Shown: positions 32,231 to 43,662 of the stretch, one piece after another | Layout of the letters: every line of letters begins with the position of its first letter | Position numbering within the stretch: position 1 is the stretch's first letter | Source: Capra hircus | Lineage: Eukaryota; Chordata; Mammalia; Artiodactyla; Bovidae | Direction of reading: 5' to 3' | Length of the DNA stretch: 64,000 bases | Assembly (NCBI RefSeq): GCF_001704415.2 | Contig: NC_030836.1 | Location: 23,968,001 to 24,032,000 of the forward strand | The notes under the pieces: model-generated | The model's database searches: none | What the model was told of the DNA's origin: nothing | What the model saw: only the letters and a program-made list of their open reading frames with translations | Translations under genes and position numbers: made by a program

Positions 32231-32759
32231 GTCATCTGGCTCTCAAACCATGATTCTTAATCCCAGTGTAAGAAATTCTAAACCAAGTTGTGAAATACTT
32301 TCACGTCAATTTTGTGTGAAAAGGTTCAGAAAATATTGATCTCAAGCTTTGAAGCCTTGTACATCATAAGACACGTACTCTATATACATATAACACGCAT
32401 ACTCTAATATCTAGTGAAAAGAGAGGCTGGGGACATAGATTCACAAACAATGAAGATGATAGCACACACATACAGTCCTCCCTTGGGTGCTCAAGTCTCT
32501 CATATAAATGGCATAGTATTTGCATATAACCTACATATATCCTCCTGATACTTTAAATCATCTCTAGGTTACTTACCATTCTCAATACAATGCAAATACT
32601 TTGTAATAGTCGCCACTGGTTGGCAAGGTCAAGTTTTGCTCTTTGGAACTGTATGAAAAAATATATTTTGCAATATTTTTGATCTGTGGTTGGTTAAATC
32701 TGCAGACTCAGAACCTGCAGATACTGAGGGCAGAGTGTACGGTACTTACTTTGTATCAG
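32231..32759. other. Unassigned non-coding DNA
   Basis: No feature recognised. Confidence 0.4.
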
Positions 32760-32950
32760 ACTGTTCTCAGCCCTTTATTAATACTCATCCCATTTTCACA
32801 ATAACCCTATTAGGTAGGTATTATTATTATGCCCATTTTTCAGAAAAGGAAACCAGGCAGTAAGATTTGGTGCCTCACACAACATCTCACACAACTATTA
32901 AGTTTTGGATGTGGGATTTGAACTCAGATACTCTGATTCCAGAGGCCACA
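32760..32950 (-). repeat. MIR, antisense
   Basis: AATAACCCTATTAGGTAGG, CAGAAAAGGAAACCAGGCAG and TGGGATTTGAACTCAGATAC occur in reverse-complement MIR order. Confidence 0.78.
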
Positions 32951-34229
32951 GTATATTGTCCCAAATGTGTGCTATCACATAGCTAGTGACGTCAGTTACT
33001 AAAGAAGTGATCCAACCACAACAACCATGGCCACAACTTAAAAATTCCCTAAAACTGAAGCTACAAAGTCTTTAGCTTTATCTTAAGAGAAGCATAAAAA
33101 TAGAACATTTAAAACAGTAAATCCAGTTGCTGTGGGTTTTCTAGTCCCATAGGCTACCAGGATTCTCCTCCACTCCCACGTTTTCTTGTTTTATTATTTC
33201 TTTATCACTTCACATAAACACACACACACACACACAGCTCCTTCAGAAAAACTCGACCACTATGTTTGTCTTTCTGAATTATTCTGACCCTTCACACTTG
33301 AGACTTGTAGCTCCTTGAGTAGCAATATGCCTGAAACAAAAGAGGAGATCAGTTGAAAAACATGAGTGGAGTTTCTTAGAAAATTGCATGCTTCCATCAC
33401 AGGGCTGTTGTGAGGATCAAAGTGGGAATGTGTGTGATCTCGCTTTGAAAATTCTGAAGGCCTTCAGAAATGGAAGGAGTCATTATTATCACCATACTAA
33501 AACCAAAACCCTAAGCTCTCTTCCCAAAACAATTCCCGCAATCACAAAATCAATGGGAAGGCCAGGTCTGTGGTTCATGGTTTTTCTTTATATTGTGTCA
33601 GACTTCAGAGGTTTTGTGGTTCTCTAGTTGTTAATATTTGTTTCACTGGCATTGCATAAGACTTGCACAAGCTCATGAGGAGTGTGTAGTAAGATTCATT
33701 TATGAATGGCCCAACAGATGACACTTTTTTTTTTTCAGGGAAATTTGCATTTGTCATTGCAATAATTGAATTCACTGCTCAACCCACAAGTAAATTCCTC
33801 AAAGAAGCCTTTGTGTTGTGCTTGGGATTAAGAGTATTTCTTTCTGTCAAAGCAAGGCAAGTTTTGTCTGAAATGAGTTTCTTTTTGCAGCACACACACA
33901 AAAAAGTAAATTAGAAAAAGATACTAAGATGATCCTTTGGATATGATGACCTCAGTTGAACCAACTTGCCCTGAGGCCCAAGTAAAGTCATACAATTTAT
34001 CTGGACCTTGGTTTTCCTCACGACAAAATGGGGAGGGTGAACTAGGATTCTGCGATCTGTTCTAACTCTTATTTTATGATTCTTCCCTTCTGATGTGCCC
34101 GAAAGATTAAATGTGGTACATCTAGGACCTAACGATTGATAAACCTTAATGTTCCAGAAGGAAAAATGAGACTTATTCCAACTTCATTCTAATCAAAATA
34201 CATTGTATCCCTCAGTTTATAGTTAACAG
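32951..34229. other. Unassigned non-coding DNA
   Basis: Contains a short (CA)n run at about 33212-33236 and a possible MIR remnant near 33990-34070. No gene. Confidence 0.4.
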
Positions 34230-34370
34230 TGTTTCACATATATTATTTCATTCGATCCTTGCCATAAGCCTTTGCAGTAGCAATTTTTATTCAATTTTAT
34301 AGATGATGATGGATTTGAAACTTAGAGGGAGTGGTTCAGTGTCTCTTCCAAAATTCCACATTTAATGAAT
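34230..34370 (-). repeat. MIR fragment, antisense
   Basis: TTTCATTCGATCCTTGCCATAAG, TTTATAGATGATGATGG and the following GAAACTTAGAGGGAG resemble reverse MIR. Diverged. Confidence 0.5.
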
Positions 34371-34629
34371 GGTGAGTCCATTCATATAGGTCTGGAGTAG
34401 TGTAATTTCTACTACTCTATGATGCTTAATTATTTATTATAGGAGGAGAATTTTACTCTGTCCCTATGGATTACAAATGTTGGTATTGAAAATTATGCTG
34501 GTGATCCATATCTTTTCTCATGAAATGATAGTAAGAAACTAGTTGAGCCAGAAAGTTTGAAATCCTATTAGGTCTATTTCATAAACACTGTAAATGTAAA
34601 ATACAAAAAAAACTAAATACTATATCTTG
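34371..34629. other. Unassigned non-coding DNA
   Basis: No feature recognised. Confidence 0.4.
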
Positions 34630-34780
34630 ACGTTCATTCATCCATGATTTCTTTCATAAATTCAGCACATATTTTTCAAGTGTCTATGATTGCTAGGCAT
34701 AGTGTTAGGAGGCATACTTAATAAGGCCAAACTCCTGCTCTCATAAAATGTATAACTTAACAGAAAAAAAATAAGCGTTG
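34630..34780 (-). repeat. L2-like fragment
   Basis: TTCATTCATCCATGATTTC, TTTTTCAAGTGTCTATGATTG and CATAGTGTTAGGAGGCATAC resemble the antisense L2 3' region. Confidence 0.5.
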
Positions 34781-35108
34781 TCATGAGTGTTCAGCTAGGA
34801 AACGGTTAGGGTGCTGTAGGAGCATACAAAACAAGCTTGTGACAATCTGCAACAGTTAGAAAAGACTTCCCAAAGGATGTAGGGTTTAAACTGAGAACTG
34901 GAGGAGGAAGAGACTCCTGATGATACAAGCGGTGACAGAGAAGTTCCATCTGGAAGAAAGAATACCTGCAAAGGCAATCTTGCTTTTATTTTTGTAAAGT
35001 TATTGCATCTTTTTAAAACATGTTTCTAAGATTTTAAAAGTACAAAAATAATATAAGTATGTTGTGCCACATGAAATAACATAAAGGTCTATAAATGATA
35101 AAGTTAAA
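34781..35108. other. Unassigned non-coding DNA
   Basis: No feature recognised. Confidence 0.4.
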
Positions 35109-35222
35109 AGACTTCCCTGGTGGTCTAGTGGTTAAGACTGCTCGCTCCCAGGGCAGAGGGTACAGGTTCCATCCCTGATGGAGGAAGCTCTGTATGCCAT
35201 GCAGCTCAGCCAAAAACAACAG
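35109..35222 (+). mobile_element. Short tRNA-derived SINE (CHR-like)
   Basis: Head ACTTCCCTGGTGGTCTAGTGG, then GGTTCCATCCCTGATGG and the CAGCTCAGCCAAAAACAAC tail. It runs straight into an L1 3' end. Confidence 0.85.
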
Positions 35223-35395
35223 AATGGATAAACAACAAAGTCCTACCGTATGGCACAAGGAACTATATCCAATCTCCAGGATAAACCATAATGGAAAAGA
35301 ATGTTTAAAAAAATGTACATATGTGTATAACTGAGTCACTTATTGTATAGCAGAAATTAACAAACATTATAAATCAGCTATACTTCAATTTAAAA
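35223..35395 (+). mobile_element. L1 3' end adjoining the SINE
   Basis: GGATAAACAACAAAGTCCTAC, TAATGGAAAAGAATGTTTAA and CTATACTTCAATTTAAAAAG match the ruminant L1 3' UTR. It starts exactly where the SINE tail ends. Confidence 0.9.
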
Positions 35396-36449
35396 AGATA
35401 ATGGAACACCCTTTAAAAAAGAATAAGTTAATATTCTCTTTATCTCCACTCTCCTTCCATTTCTACCCAGCCAATATGAATTACTTTTATGTGGAATCTT
35501 CCTCTTCCTCTCTATGAAACAATTAATATATAGCTAAATTGTTTCATAATGCTTGGACCCAGACAGGATGGTATTATGTGTGTGTTGGTTGGTTGAAGTC
35601 ACAAGCCAAGAACAGCTAGTTGCTGTGACCCAGATGTGGCTGTTATAACTGCTTCCATGATTTTCATCTTTTTTATGGACTCAAGAACATCTGATTGATT
35701 GTTTAGTGAAAGTCAGGAATGGATTTTTCACAGGTGAAATGAGTAGCTTTTTAGCATCATAGAGGTTAAAATACCTCTTATTGGTGAAATTGGTGGTATT
35801 CAATTGTATACGGCTTATCCAAAGTCTTTTAGAGACACTACATTTCCTTGTATGGACAGAGATTAAGACTCCAGCAAGGTCTGCAGCCTTCTCCCTTAGG
35901 GATGGTGTCTGAGGCCTGATCCTAAAGGGTACTGTCAATGTGTTCTAGGGGGATCTCTGATGACCCGAAAGACCATAAAGAGAACAGAATCCCAGCCCTG
36001 CAGTATTGTCCCATCAGGCTCAAGGGAACCTGCTGTGCAAGACAGTGAGTAAAGCAACTAGAGGGCTTAACTAAGCTTCCAGAACCAGCGATAGGCCTTG
36101 TTTGTGCTTGTTTGCTAAAAGTGTTTATTTATGCAGCAGAATTGAGTCAGACACTTGCTTTTACTATAGCCCAGTAGTGAGATTATCGGAGACTAACTAC
36201 CTTTACCTGCCTGGAACTATTAAGAAGTTAGTATTGACTTCTTAGACCGATATGACCCTAAGAGTGGTACATGTCTAAGTTGACTTAGATAAGTTCAAAA
36301 TACATATAGATGGACACACACACACACACACGTGTAAAGTTTTAAAAAGTAAAAATATGGCATGCCATATTCATTTCTGTTTTTTACTAAATACATCATG
36401 GTTCACCTGGGTTAAAGGATAAAGGCAATCTACTTTTTTTAGAGGCTGA
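35396..36449. other. Unassigned non-coding DNA
   Basis: Contains a short (CA)n at about 36313-36331. No gene or repeat recognised otherwise. Confidence 0.4.
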
Positions 36450-37400
36450 AAAATAATCTATAGAGTAGACACACTCACTTATTTGACCATTCACCATATA
36501 CCACTATTATTGAATATTTCTAATTTTATTTCATTTTTGTTTTTATGATGATAAGCATTATTATAACAAACACCCTTGAACTTCAAATCTTATTCTTGTT
36601 TTTGTTTCTGTGGAATGTATTTTTTTAAAGTAGGATTGTCAGGCCAAATGCAATTCTAACATATGAAAATGAAGAATATTTTAATAGATATTGCCAGACT
36701 GCTTTCCCAAAGGTTACAGTAATTGACAAATTTCCATACCCCATAAATTTCTGGGAATGCTGGTTCTCTAGCATCTTCTCCAATTCACAACAGTATTGTT
36801 CTTTTTATTCTTTGTCAATTTTATGGGTCAAAATGGCACGTCATTGTTATTATATTTGGCATCTTCCTGACTATTAAGGTTAAGCCTTTTTTCCTTGTGT
36901 TTTGAGACTTTGGGATTTCCTCTTACGTGAATTTCCTGTTCATATCATTTGGTAAATTGTAAGGTGCCTTTTAAAATTTGTAGGAATGTTTAGTCTGGTA
37001 GAAATATTGGTTTTGTTTGCCATACATTTCATATTTTTTCTAAGCTACTACTTGCTTTTTGATTTTGTCATGGTGTATTTTGCCATGTTAAAAAAAAACA
37101 AACATTTCTTTTCCTTCATGGCTTCCTGGTTTTCTGTGATGAAGATGGTCTCCCATATAACAGGTTTCCTTCAAATATTTTTCAAATTTTTCCAATTTAT
37201 TTAAAAATGTTGAAATATTTAATCCACCTGTAATTCTTACATAAGATATGAGTAAGGGGTCTTTTTCTTCTGAGAGGAGAGCAAATACCATTTATAAAAT
37301 GGAATGTCTATGTTTACTGAAATAGAATGCTACGTCTCATATGATAAGCTCTCAAATGCACTGTATCTTTTTTTTAGATTTTTCTATTTGACTCCAACAC
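36450..37400 (-). mobile_element. Ancient L1, antisense
   Basis: CAGACTGCTTTCCCAAAGG, TCTCTAGCATCTTCTCCAATTC and a 'gggtcaaaatggcacgtcattg' segment resemble the reverse complement of old L1 ORF2/3' sequence. Divergence is high and the edges are approximate. Confidence 0.5.
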
Positions 37401-37639
37401 TGCAGTTTTCCTTTTCTATGTGCTTGCCAATGCTCTGTTGTTAGAACAGAGTTGGTTGTTGTGAGAACAGACTTATGGTAAATTTTGCTTTCCTTGGTTA
37501 GCTGTTGTTTATTGATAAAAATAAGTTAATCAAGTGAAAAAGCAAATTATTGAAAGCTTAATTATTCATAAGGTGAAAAAACCAAGTGGAAACAGGCAAT
37601 AAAATCAGTTTTACCTAACCAAGCAACTTCAGAAATGCC

Positions 37640-37800
37640 CTTTACTTCCCTCAACTTCAGTTTGCTCATTTGTAAAATGGGCATTTATAATTATCACCTA
37701 CTCCACAGGTTCATTGTAAGGAGCTAAATAAATCAGACAGAGAAAACAGCTTGTAAATTCTAAAGCATGTTACAAATGCCAGTTATTGTTGCTTACATAT
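37640..37800 (+). repeat. MIR
   Basis: CAACTTCAGTTTGCTCATTTG, TAAAATGGGCATTTATAA and CACCTACTCCACAGG follow MIR. Confidence 0.7.
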
Positions 37801-38370
37801 GTTGTAATATGTGTGACCCCTATTCCTTTATGGACTATTTCTGAGTATGTGAGCAGAATGACATTTATAAATCATGAACCTACTCTGGTTTCTCCACTCA
37901 AAATAGAGGAACAGCCTACAAGGCCTTAAAAATCACATGTGTTTTCAAAGTCCTGGCCAATTAATTGGGAAGAACTATAGAAAACAAATGGAGATGATGA
38001 ACAATGCACTGTGGAAAAGCTGCCTCCCCAAATCCCCAGGTTAAATAGACTTAAGCATCATCCTACGTTGCAGCCTTCTCTGGGGAGGACTCTAAGAGGA
38101 TCATTGCCCCATGGCAGGCTGGGTAAAGGGTGAAAGGTTAACAGGCCAATCCCAGGACAAGGTGTTGGCCCAAACGAGGTGTTTGAAACATTTGTTGAAG
38201 GATTTAGTCTGCTGAGTTCTTTATTTCCAACAGCAAAAGTATTTAGGGAACAAAACAAGACTTTTGTGTGGAAGAATTCGGGAAATTTAGTTAGGTCCTC
38301 TCTTCTCCAAGGGAACCAAAAAGATTAAAAAGTTTCCCCGTATTTTGAGGACACTATTACAGATAAACAG
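37801..38370. other. Unassigned non-coding DNA
   Basis: No feature recognised. Confidence 0.4.
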
Positions 38371-38387
38371 ACACACGTGCGCGCACG

Positions 38388-38419
<32 letters not shown>

Positions 38420-38430
38420 CACACACACAC
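38371..38430. repeat. (CA)n microsatellite with CG-rich start
   Basis: About 60 bp of alternating purine/pyrimidine starting ACACACGTGCGCGCACGCAC and continuing as CA repeats with one CG interruption. Potential Z-DNA-forming tract. Confidence 0.96.
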
Positions 38431-39555
38431 AAGCTCATTTGTGTTCTGAGAACCAACATCATGCTGGCAAGACTCCTTGTTCAATAACTTTTATTTGGAA
38501 TTACATTTCCTGAGAGCAAACAGAACCACCAAGAATACAAGTGGTTGCCTGATACCCTGATATCTAAATACTTTTATTAGCTCTTTTACTTTTAAGAACA
38601 ATGAATTTTTCAGTAAAAACTAGGTTTGAGGCAAGGGCAGGTAAGAAGGGAACAATTTCAGAGTATGAGGAAAGAAACTCATTGGACGCCTGCCCTCCCC
38701 TCACCCTCTAACCCTACACATTCCAAGGCCAGAAAAATTGTCCTCAGTCATGCATCGAAGTCCTTAAACATTGGCTTTGGCCACATTGTTATTCAAAAGC
38801 ACTCTGTAGGAATGAGATCAGGAACCTGGAAAATGACATTTTGAAGGGAAAAAACAGTATTTCTTCAGATGTTTGTACAACATACTCTGAAAAGGCCTCT
38901 GGTCAAATTTATCTGGAACCAGAATGTTCATATCACCTTTCTGAATTTTGAAGATGTTAGCAGTGATGGAATGCAAAGGATCACACAGCAAATTCATATG
39001 AACCTGGCACCAAACAGGTAGGAGTTCAGCTTGATTTTACAATGATAGGCCAGAAAATTTGTAAAACCAAAGTGGCTGTACGAGAAACTAATTCCAAACC
39101 CTATAAACTACAAATTTTAACCGTATGGATCTGGAAGAAAGGTACATTTGTGGGGAGAGGGTTGCCGGAAGCATTAGTGGCAATCAATGTGTAGAAGGAA
39201 TTGCAAATAGAACTTGGTTATATCCCCTTTTTCTCCTTGCCTTAATTAAAAGAAAGGGTAGAATATAAAATCATTTTTATGCTATGATAACAAGTGTGTT
39301 ATAATTGTGTATGCTTGTGGGCCAACATTGAGAGACACCATGAAAAAATAATAAAAACAGTGTAGTACGGGGATTAGAGGTCATTTCGTCTCTTTCTCTC
39401 TCCCTCCCTCTTGGCTTTTTAGTATGTTACAATATTCCTTGGAAAATAAGTAACAGTTAAAAAAATTAACAAGTCCAACTTATTGTAAGATTATCCCCAG
39501 GAGGATAAAAGATACTTCTTCCCATAATGGGCAGATAAATTTGCTATTTGCCAGA
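38431..39555. other. Unassigned non-coding DNA
   Basis: No supported gene. Only a pyrimidine run near 39388-39410 is notable. Confidence 0.45.
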
Positions 39556-40334
39556 GGAGATACGCAGATGACACCACCCTTATGGCAGAAAGCAAAGAGG
39601 AACTAAAGAGCCTCTTGATGAAGGTGAAAGAGGAGAGTGAAAAAGCTGGCTTTAAACTCAACACTCAAAAAATGAAAATCATGACATCCGGTCCCATCAC
39701 TTCATGGCAAATAGATGGGGGAACAATGGAAATAGTGGCAGACTTTATTTTTTGGGCTCCAAAATCACTGGGGATGGTGACTGCAGCCATGAAATTAAAA
39801 GACGCTTGCTCCTTGGAAGAAAAGCTATGACAAACCTAGACCGCGTATTAAAGAGCAGAGACATTACTTTGCCAACAAAGGTCTGTCTAGTCAAAGCTAT
39901 GGTTTTTCCAATAGTCATTATGGATGTGAGAGTTGGACCATAAAGAAGATTGAGTGCTGAAGAATTGATGCTTTTGAACTGTGGTGTTGGAGAAGACTGT
40001 TGAGTGTCCCTTGGACTGCAAGGAGATCCAACCAGTCCATCCTAAAGGAGATCAGTCCTGAATATTCATTGGAAGGACTGATGGTGAAGTTGAAACTCCA
40101 GTACTTTGGCCACCTGATGCAAAGAACTGAGCCATTGGCAAAGGCCCTGATGTTGGGAAAGATTGAAGGCAGGAGGAGAAGGGGACGACAGAGGATGAGA
40201 TGGTTGCATGGCATCACTGAATCGATGGACATGAGTTTGAGCAAGCTCCAGGAGTTGGTGATGGACAGGGAAGCCTGGCGTGCTGCAGTCCATGGTGTCA
40301 CAAAGAGTCGGACAAGACAGAGTGACTGAACTGA
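39556..40334 (+). mobile_element. BovB LINE, 3'-terminal ~780 bp
   Basis: It begins within RT motif C (AGATACGCAGATGACACCACC, encoding YADD) and runs to GAGTGACTGAACTGA. The frame is broken: pieces are read at 39582-39830, 39704-39943 and 40000-40329, and a TGA follows 'agattgagtgc'. It is 5'-truncated and inactive. Confidence 0.93.
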
Positions 40335-41003
40335 GAAGAGAAAGTTTGTAGAAAATCAAGTTATAACAGGTTTTGTTATAAAGCTATGTGTTTTGAAAGG
40401 CCTGGCCAACTTACTAGGAGGAGCTATAACATAAGTGTTTTTTTCCCCCATAAAAGAAAATTAGAGAAATTTAAAATTACAGATGTAAAATGTTCTAAGC
40501 CTGATTTTGCTCATTACACAAACCCTTCTATTCTTTCTGTGTATGCCAAAGATGACTTGCATCTCAAAAACCCTCGTCGAAAGAGGATCCTCACAAAGCA
40601 CTGAGAAGTCCCCAGTTTTGCCCTGTTAGAAGAGTGAACCTCCTCTGGCAGTGTTCTCAAGTTCACACTGCTGTGAGGACTGCAAAGAGAGCATAAATAT
40701 GGGGACTGTGGGAGTGTAAGACATAAGGGAATGGTGGGGCCTGGAATAATCTGAACATCAAATTCAACTCCTAGGTGGGCAAACAAAGCTCCTGTCTGCT
40801 TCTGCAGCTTCACAATCTGTCCCTTGCCCCCATCGCTGCACTCTGGGGCACGCATCTCAAATCCAGACATACTGACCTTCTTGCGGAAACCCAAGCAAAT
40901 ATTCTCTTAACCTCACACAGTCTGTTTGGCCTTCCCTTTCCATCATCTTCATTAGGAAAACTCTTACCCATTCTCCAAGACAAATGGTAATATTCTTTTA
41001 GAC
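40335..41003. other. Unassigned non-coding DNA
   Basis: No gene is supported. Overlapping frames at 40514-41016 on both strands show no domain. Confidence 0.4.
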
Positions 41004-42310
41004 CAGTGGTTCTCAAACTTCTTGGTCTCCGGACTCCTGAACACTCTTACCAATTACTGGGAACTCCAAAGGTTTTTGTTGATGAAGGTTATTATTTCTT
41101 GATATTTACAGTATTAGAAAACTAAAAAGTTTTAAAAATATTTATTAGCTTATTAAAAACTAATTATATGTTTTGTGAAAAATAACCATTTTCCAAAACA
41201 AAACATATTTGGTACGCTTTTTGCAAGTCCCTTTAGTGTCTAGCTTAGTAAAAGACAGCTGAATTCTCATATCTGCCTCGGCATTGAATCCGTTTAAATA
41301 AATATGTTGTTTTCGGTTGAAGTATATGAAGAATATCTGGTCTCACAGATATATAGTTGGGAAAAAAGTGAGTATTTTAGTAACCTTTGCGGATAACTGG
41401 ATTTTATTCTTGACATTATGCTCAAACTGGACAAACAATGATTTCTGAAAGGTTAGTTGCCATGTGGAATTTGAAACCATGTCAAAGGAATTCTCATACT
41501 GTGTTAAATTAAAATCTCAGTCCACCTGACATTCTGAATGGATCTTTTATTCATGTCTGATTTTGTAACACTAGCATTGGTCATTTGAAAAATATTGGTT
41601 CACTAAGGTAAGCAGATCTTCCAAATGTTGACGCATTTCATTACATAATATTGAAACACCATTGTCATTAATCTTACCACTAATCTTACTGAGAAAGTCT
41701 TTTTTATTGGGATATGTCAAGCTCATGATGCGGGGGGCAGAGGTGGGGCAGAGATACAGTTTTTAAAATTGTATCATCACCAAGAAGTATTGTCAATTGT
41801 TTCCCTTGAAATGTCAGGCCCACTTCATTCATTTGCAAGAAAATACTCTTTCAAGTAAAAATTATGTTTCACCAGAAAAGCAGTCAGTTCAGCTCACAGG
41901 TTGAACAATCACACAATGCTTTGCCTTGAGGTCATCATCATGCTTTGGTATGAAGAACGCTTTATATATTACTTCCCAGGTCACTACACAGAATGTTAAA
42001 AACACGTACTCAAGGGCCAAAATTTGACAATATTAATAATTTGAACTCCTTCCTCAAGGAAATCCATAAAGGAACCTGGAATTTTTTTTTCCCTGCAAGT
42101 GTGCAGTCGTGAAGAAAGCCGATACTAGCAGAGCCAGGCCTTCATTCACAGTAAGCCTCCAGTTTTATCACCACTGTTTTTGCACTATCAGTGCAAATGT
42201 CAACCAACATAGTGGGAAAAAGGGAGATAGTAGCTTAGAATACTGTGAAAATAGTTTTGATCTCAAAGACCCCCTCCGAGAGCTATTGCACAAAACTGTA
42301 ACATGAGGGC
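41004..42310. repeat. Possible ancient DNA-transposon-derived repeat
   Basis: It opens with CCAGTGGTTCTCAAACTTC, the type of terminus seen in hAT-like mammalian DNA transposons, and continues with AT-rich sequence that recalls a long old repeat. I cannot name the family, and the right terminus is not clear. Confidence 0.3.
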
Positions 42311-42721
42311 GAGGCCTATGTCCAGTGGTGTGCTGAAGTCAGGTGGTACTGGCTTGCAAGAGCTCATGGTTAACTTTTCAGGAATTTTTGCAAGCAGACT
42401 GACATCACATTGGCTATGTGATTATCAGCCAGAGTAGGAATGTTTAATCCACAGAAACCATCAGACATTACAAATCCGGGTCCTTATGGAGAATTGATTG
42501 TTAACTGTCTACCAAACACCACTCTCTGTGTGCCTAGTTCTTTGTAAATCAATGTCTTACATTGTTCTTGCCACACATAGGTATTTAATGAAAATCTGTT
42601 AAATAAATCAGTTAATCTATTGATACTACCTTCTCCAGGAGGTTTTCCCAGATTCTCCAGGCAGTCAGTCTCTCCATGTGTTCTGTTTAACATCCTTACA
42701 CTGGTTATGCATGTGTGTACA
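42311..42721. other. Unassigned non-coding DNA
   Basis: No feature recognised. Confidence 0.4.
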
Positions 42722-42906
42722 TGCATGCTCAGTTGCTTCAGTCGTGTCCAGCTCTTTGTGACCCTGTGAACTGTAGCCCACCAGGCTCCTCTGTCCATGG
42801 GATTCTCCAGGCAAGAATACTGGAGTGGGTTGCCATGACGTCCTTCAGGGGATCTTCCTGACCCAGAGATCAAACCCACATCTCTTGGGTCTCCTATATT
42901 GGTGGG
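42722..42906 (-). mobile_element. Bov-tA SINE, head truncated
   Basis: From CATGCTCAGTTGCTTCAGTC to GGTCTCCTATATTGGTGGG. The last part of the tRNA-like head is missing or replaced. Confidence 0.92.
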
Positions 42907-42972
42907 ACATGGCATACAGGATCTTAGTTCCTCAACCAGAGATGGAACCTGGGTCCCCTGACATTCAATGAG
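42907..42972 (-). mobile_element. Short CHR-like SINE fragment
   Basis: GGATCTTAGTTCCTCAACC and GAGATGGAACCTGGGTCCC match the antisense short tRNA SINE. It directly follows the Bov-tA. Confidence 0.65.
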
Positions 42973-43576
42973 ACAGAAAGATTATAAGAAGTCTCACATC
43001 TGTTCATGCCAGGCTTTTCTGCCAGATGAATTATTGAAACAAAACCAAAACACTTTGATTTCCTGAGCTTTGGGGATTTCAGAATTGCAGAGAAGGAGTG
43101 TGGACCATTTTAGGCTTTGGGTTGGCAGAGCTGGGCATCTGACCCTGTCTGGTAGTGACCTCTTCAAGGAAACCATCCAGCTGAAGCCAGTCGTCCTCAG
43201 ATTCCCGTCCTTAGCTGCATGTTCTGCAGACAGGCTGTACAGGACTACAGGGCACACCCCTCTGCAGATGGGAAAGTGAGTCATGGTGTCGAGCCACCAA
43301 GGAAAAAATAAGATGGGCTAGGTACAACTCCCAGATAGCATCTGCCTGATAGAGTCTGGAAAGCCAGTAACAAGTGATGAATCATGTTGGTAAAATCCCC
43401 TCTCATTGCTTCACAGCTGTCTCTCAGGCCCTTCCCGCCTGTGGGGGAGGAAGAAAAGCTCCTCCTGGAGGCCACTCTTATGTTGCTGGGTATGCCTAAA
43501 CACCCAATGGCCGGATTTATTAACTTCATATCTTTAGTAGGCCTTCACGTCAGACCCACCGCAGGCCTAAAGGTGG

Positions 43577-43600
43577 CTCCTGCTGGGCCCCCAGCAGGAG
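43577..43600. repeat. 11-bp perfect GC-rich hairpin
   Basis: CTCCTGCTGGG (43577-43587) pairs with CCCAGCAGGAG (43590-43600) across a 2-nt spacer. Confidence 0.93.
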
Positions 43601-43647
43601 GACAAACGTTGAGGCTAAGAGTGCAAGCTAGCATGAATAGGCCTAAA

Positions 43648-43662
43648 TTAGGCCGGGCCTAA
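43648..43662. repeat. Palindrome TTAGGCC-G-GGCCTAA
   Basis: A perfect 7-bp inverted repeat around one base, preceded by a further TAGGCCTA palindrome at 43638-43645. Confidence 0.93.
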
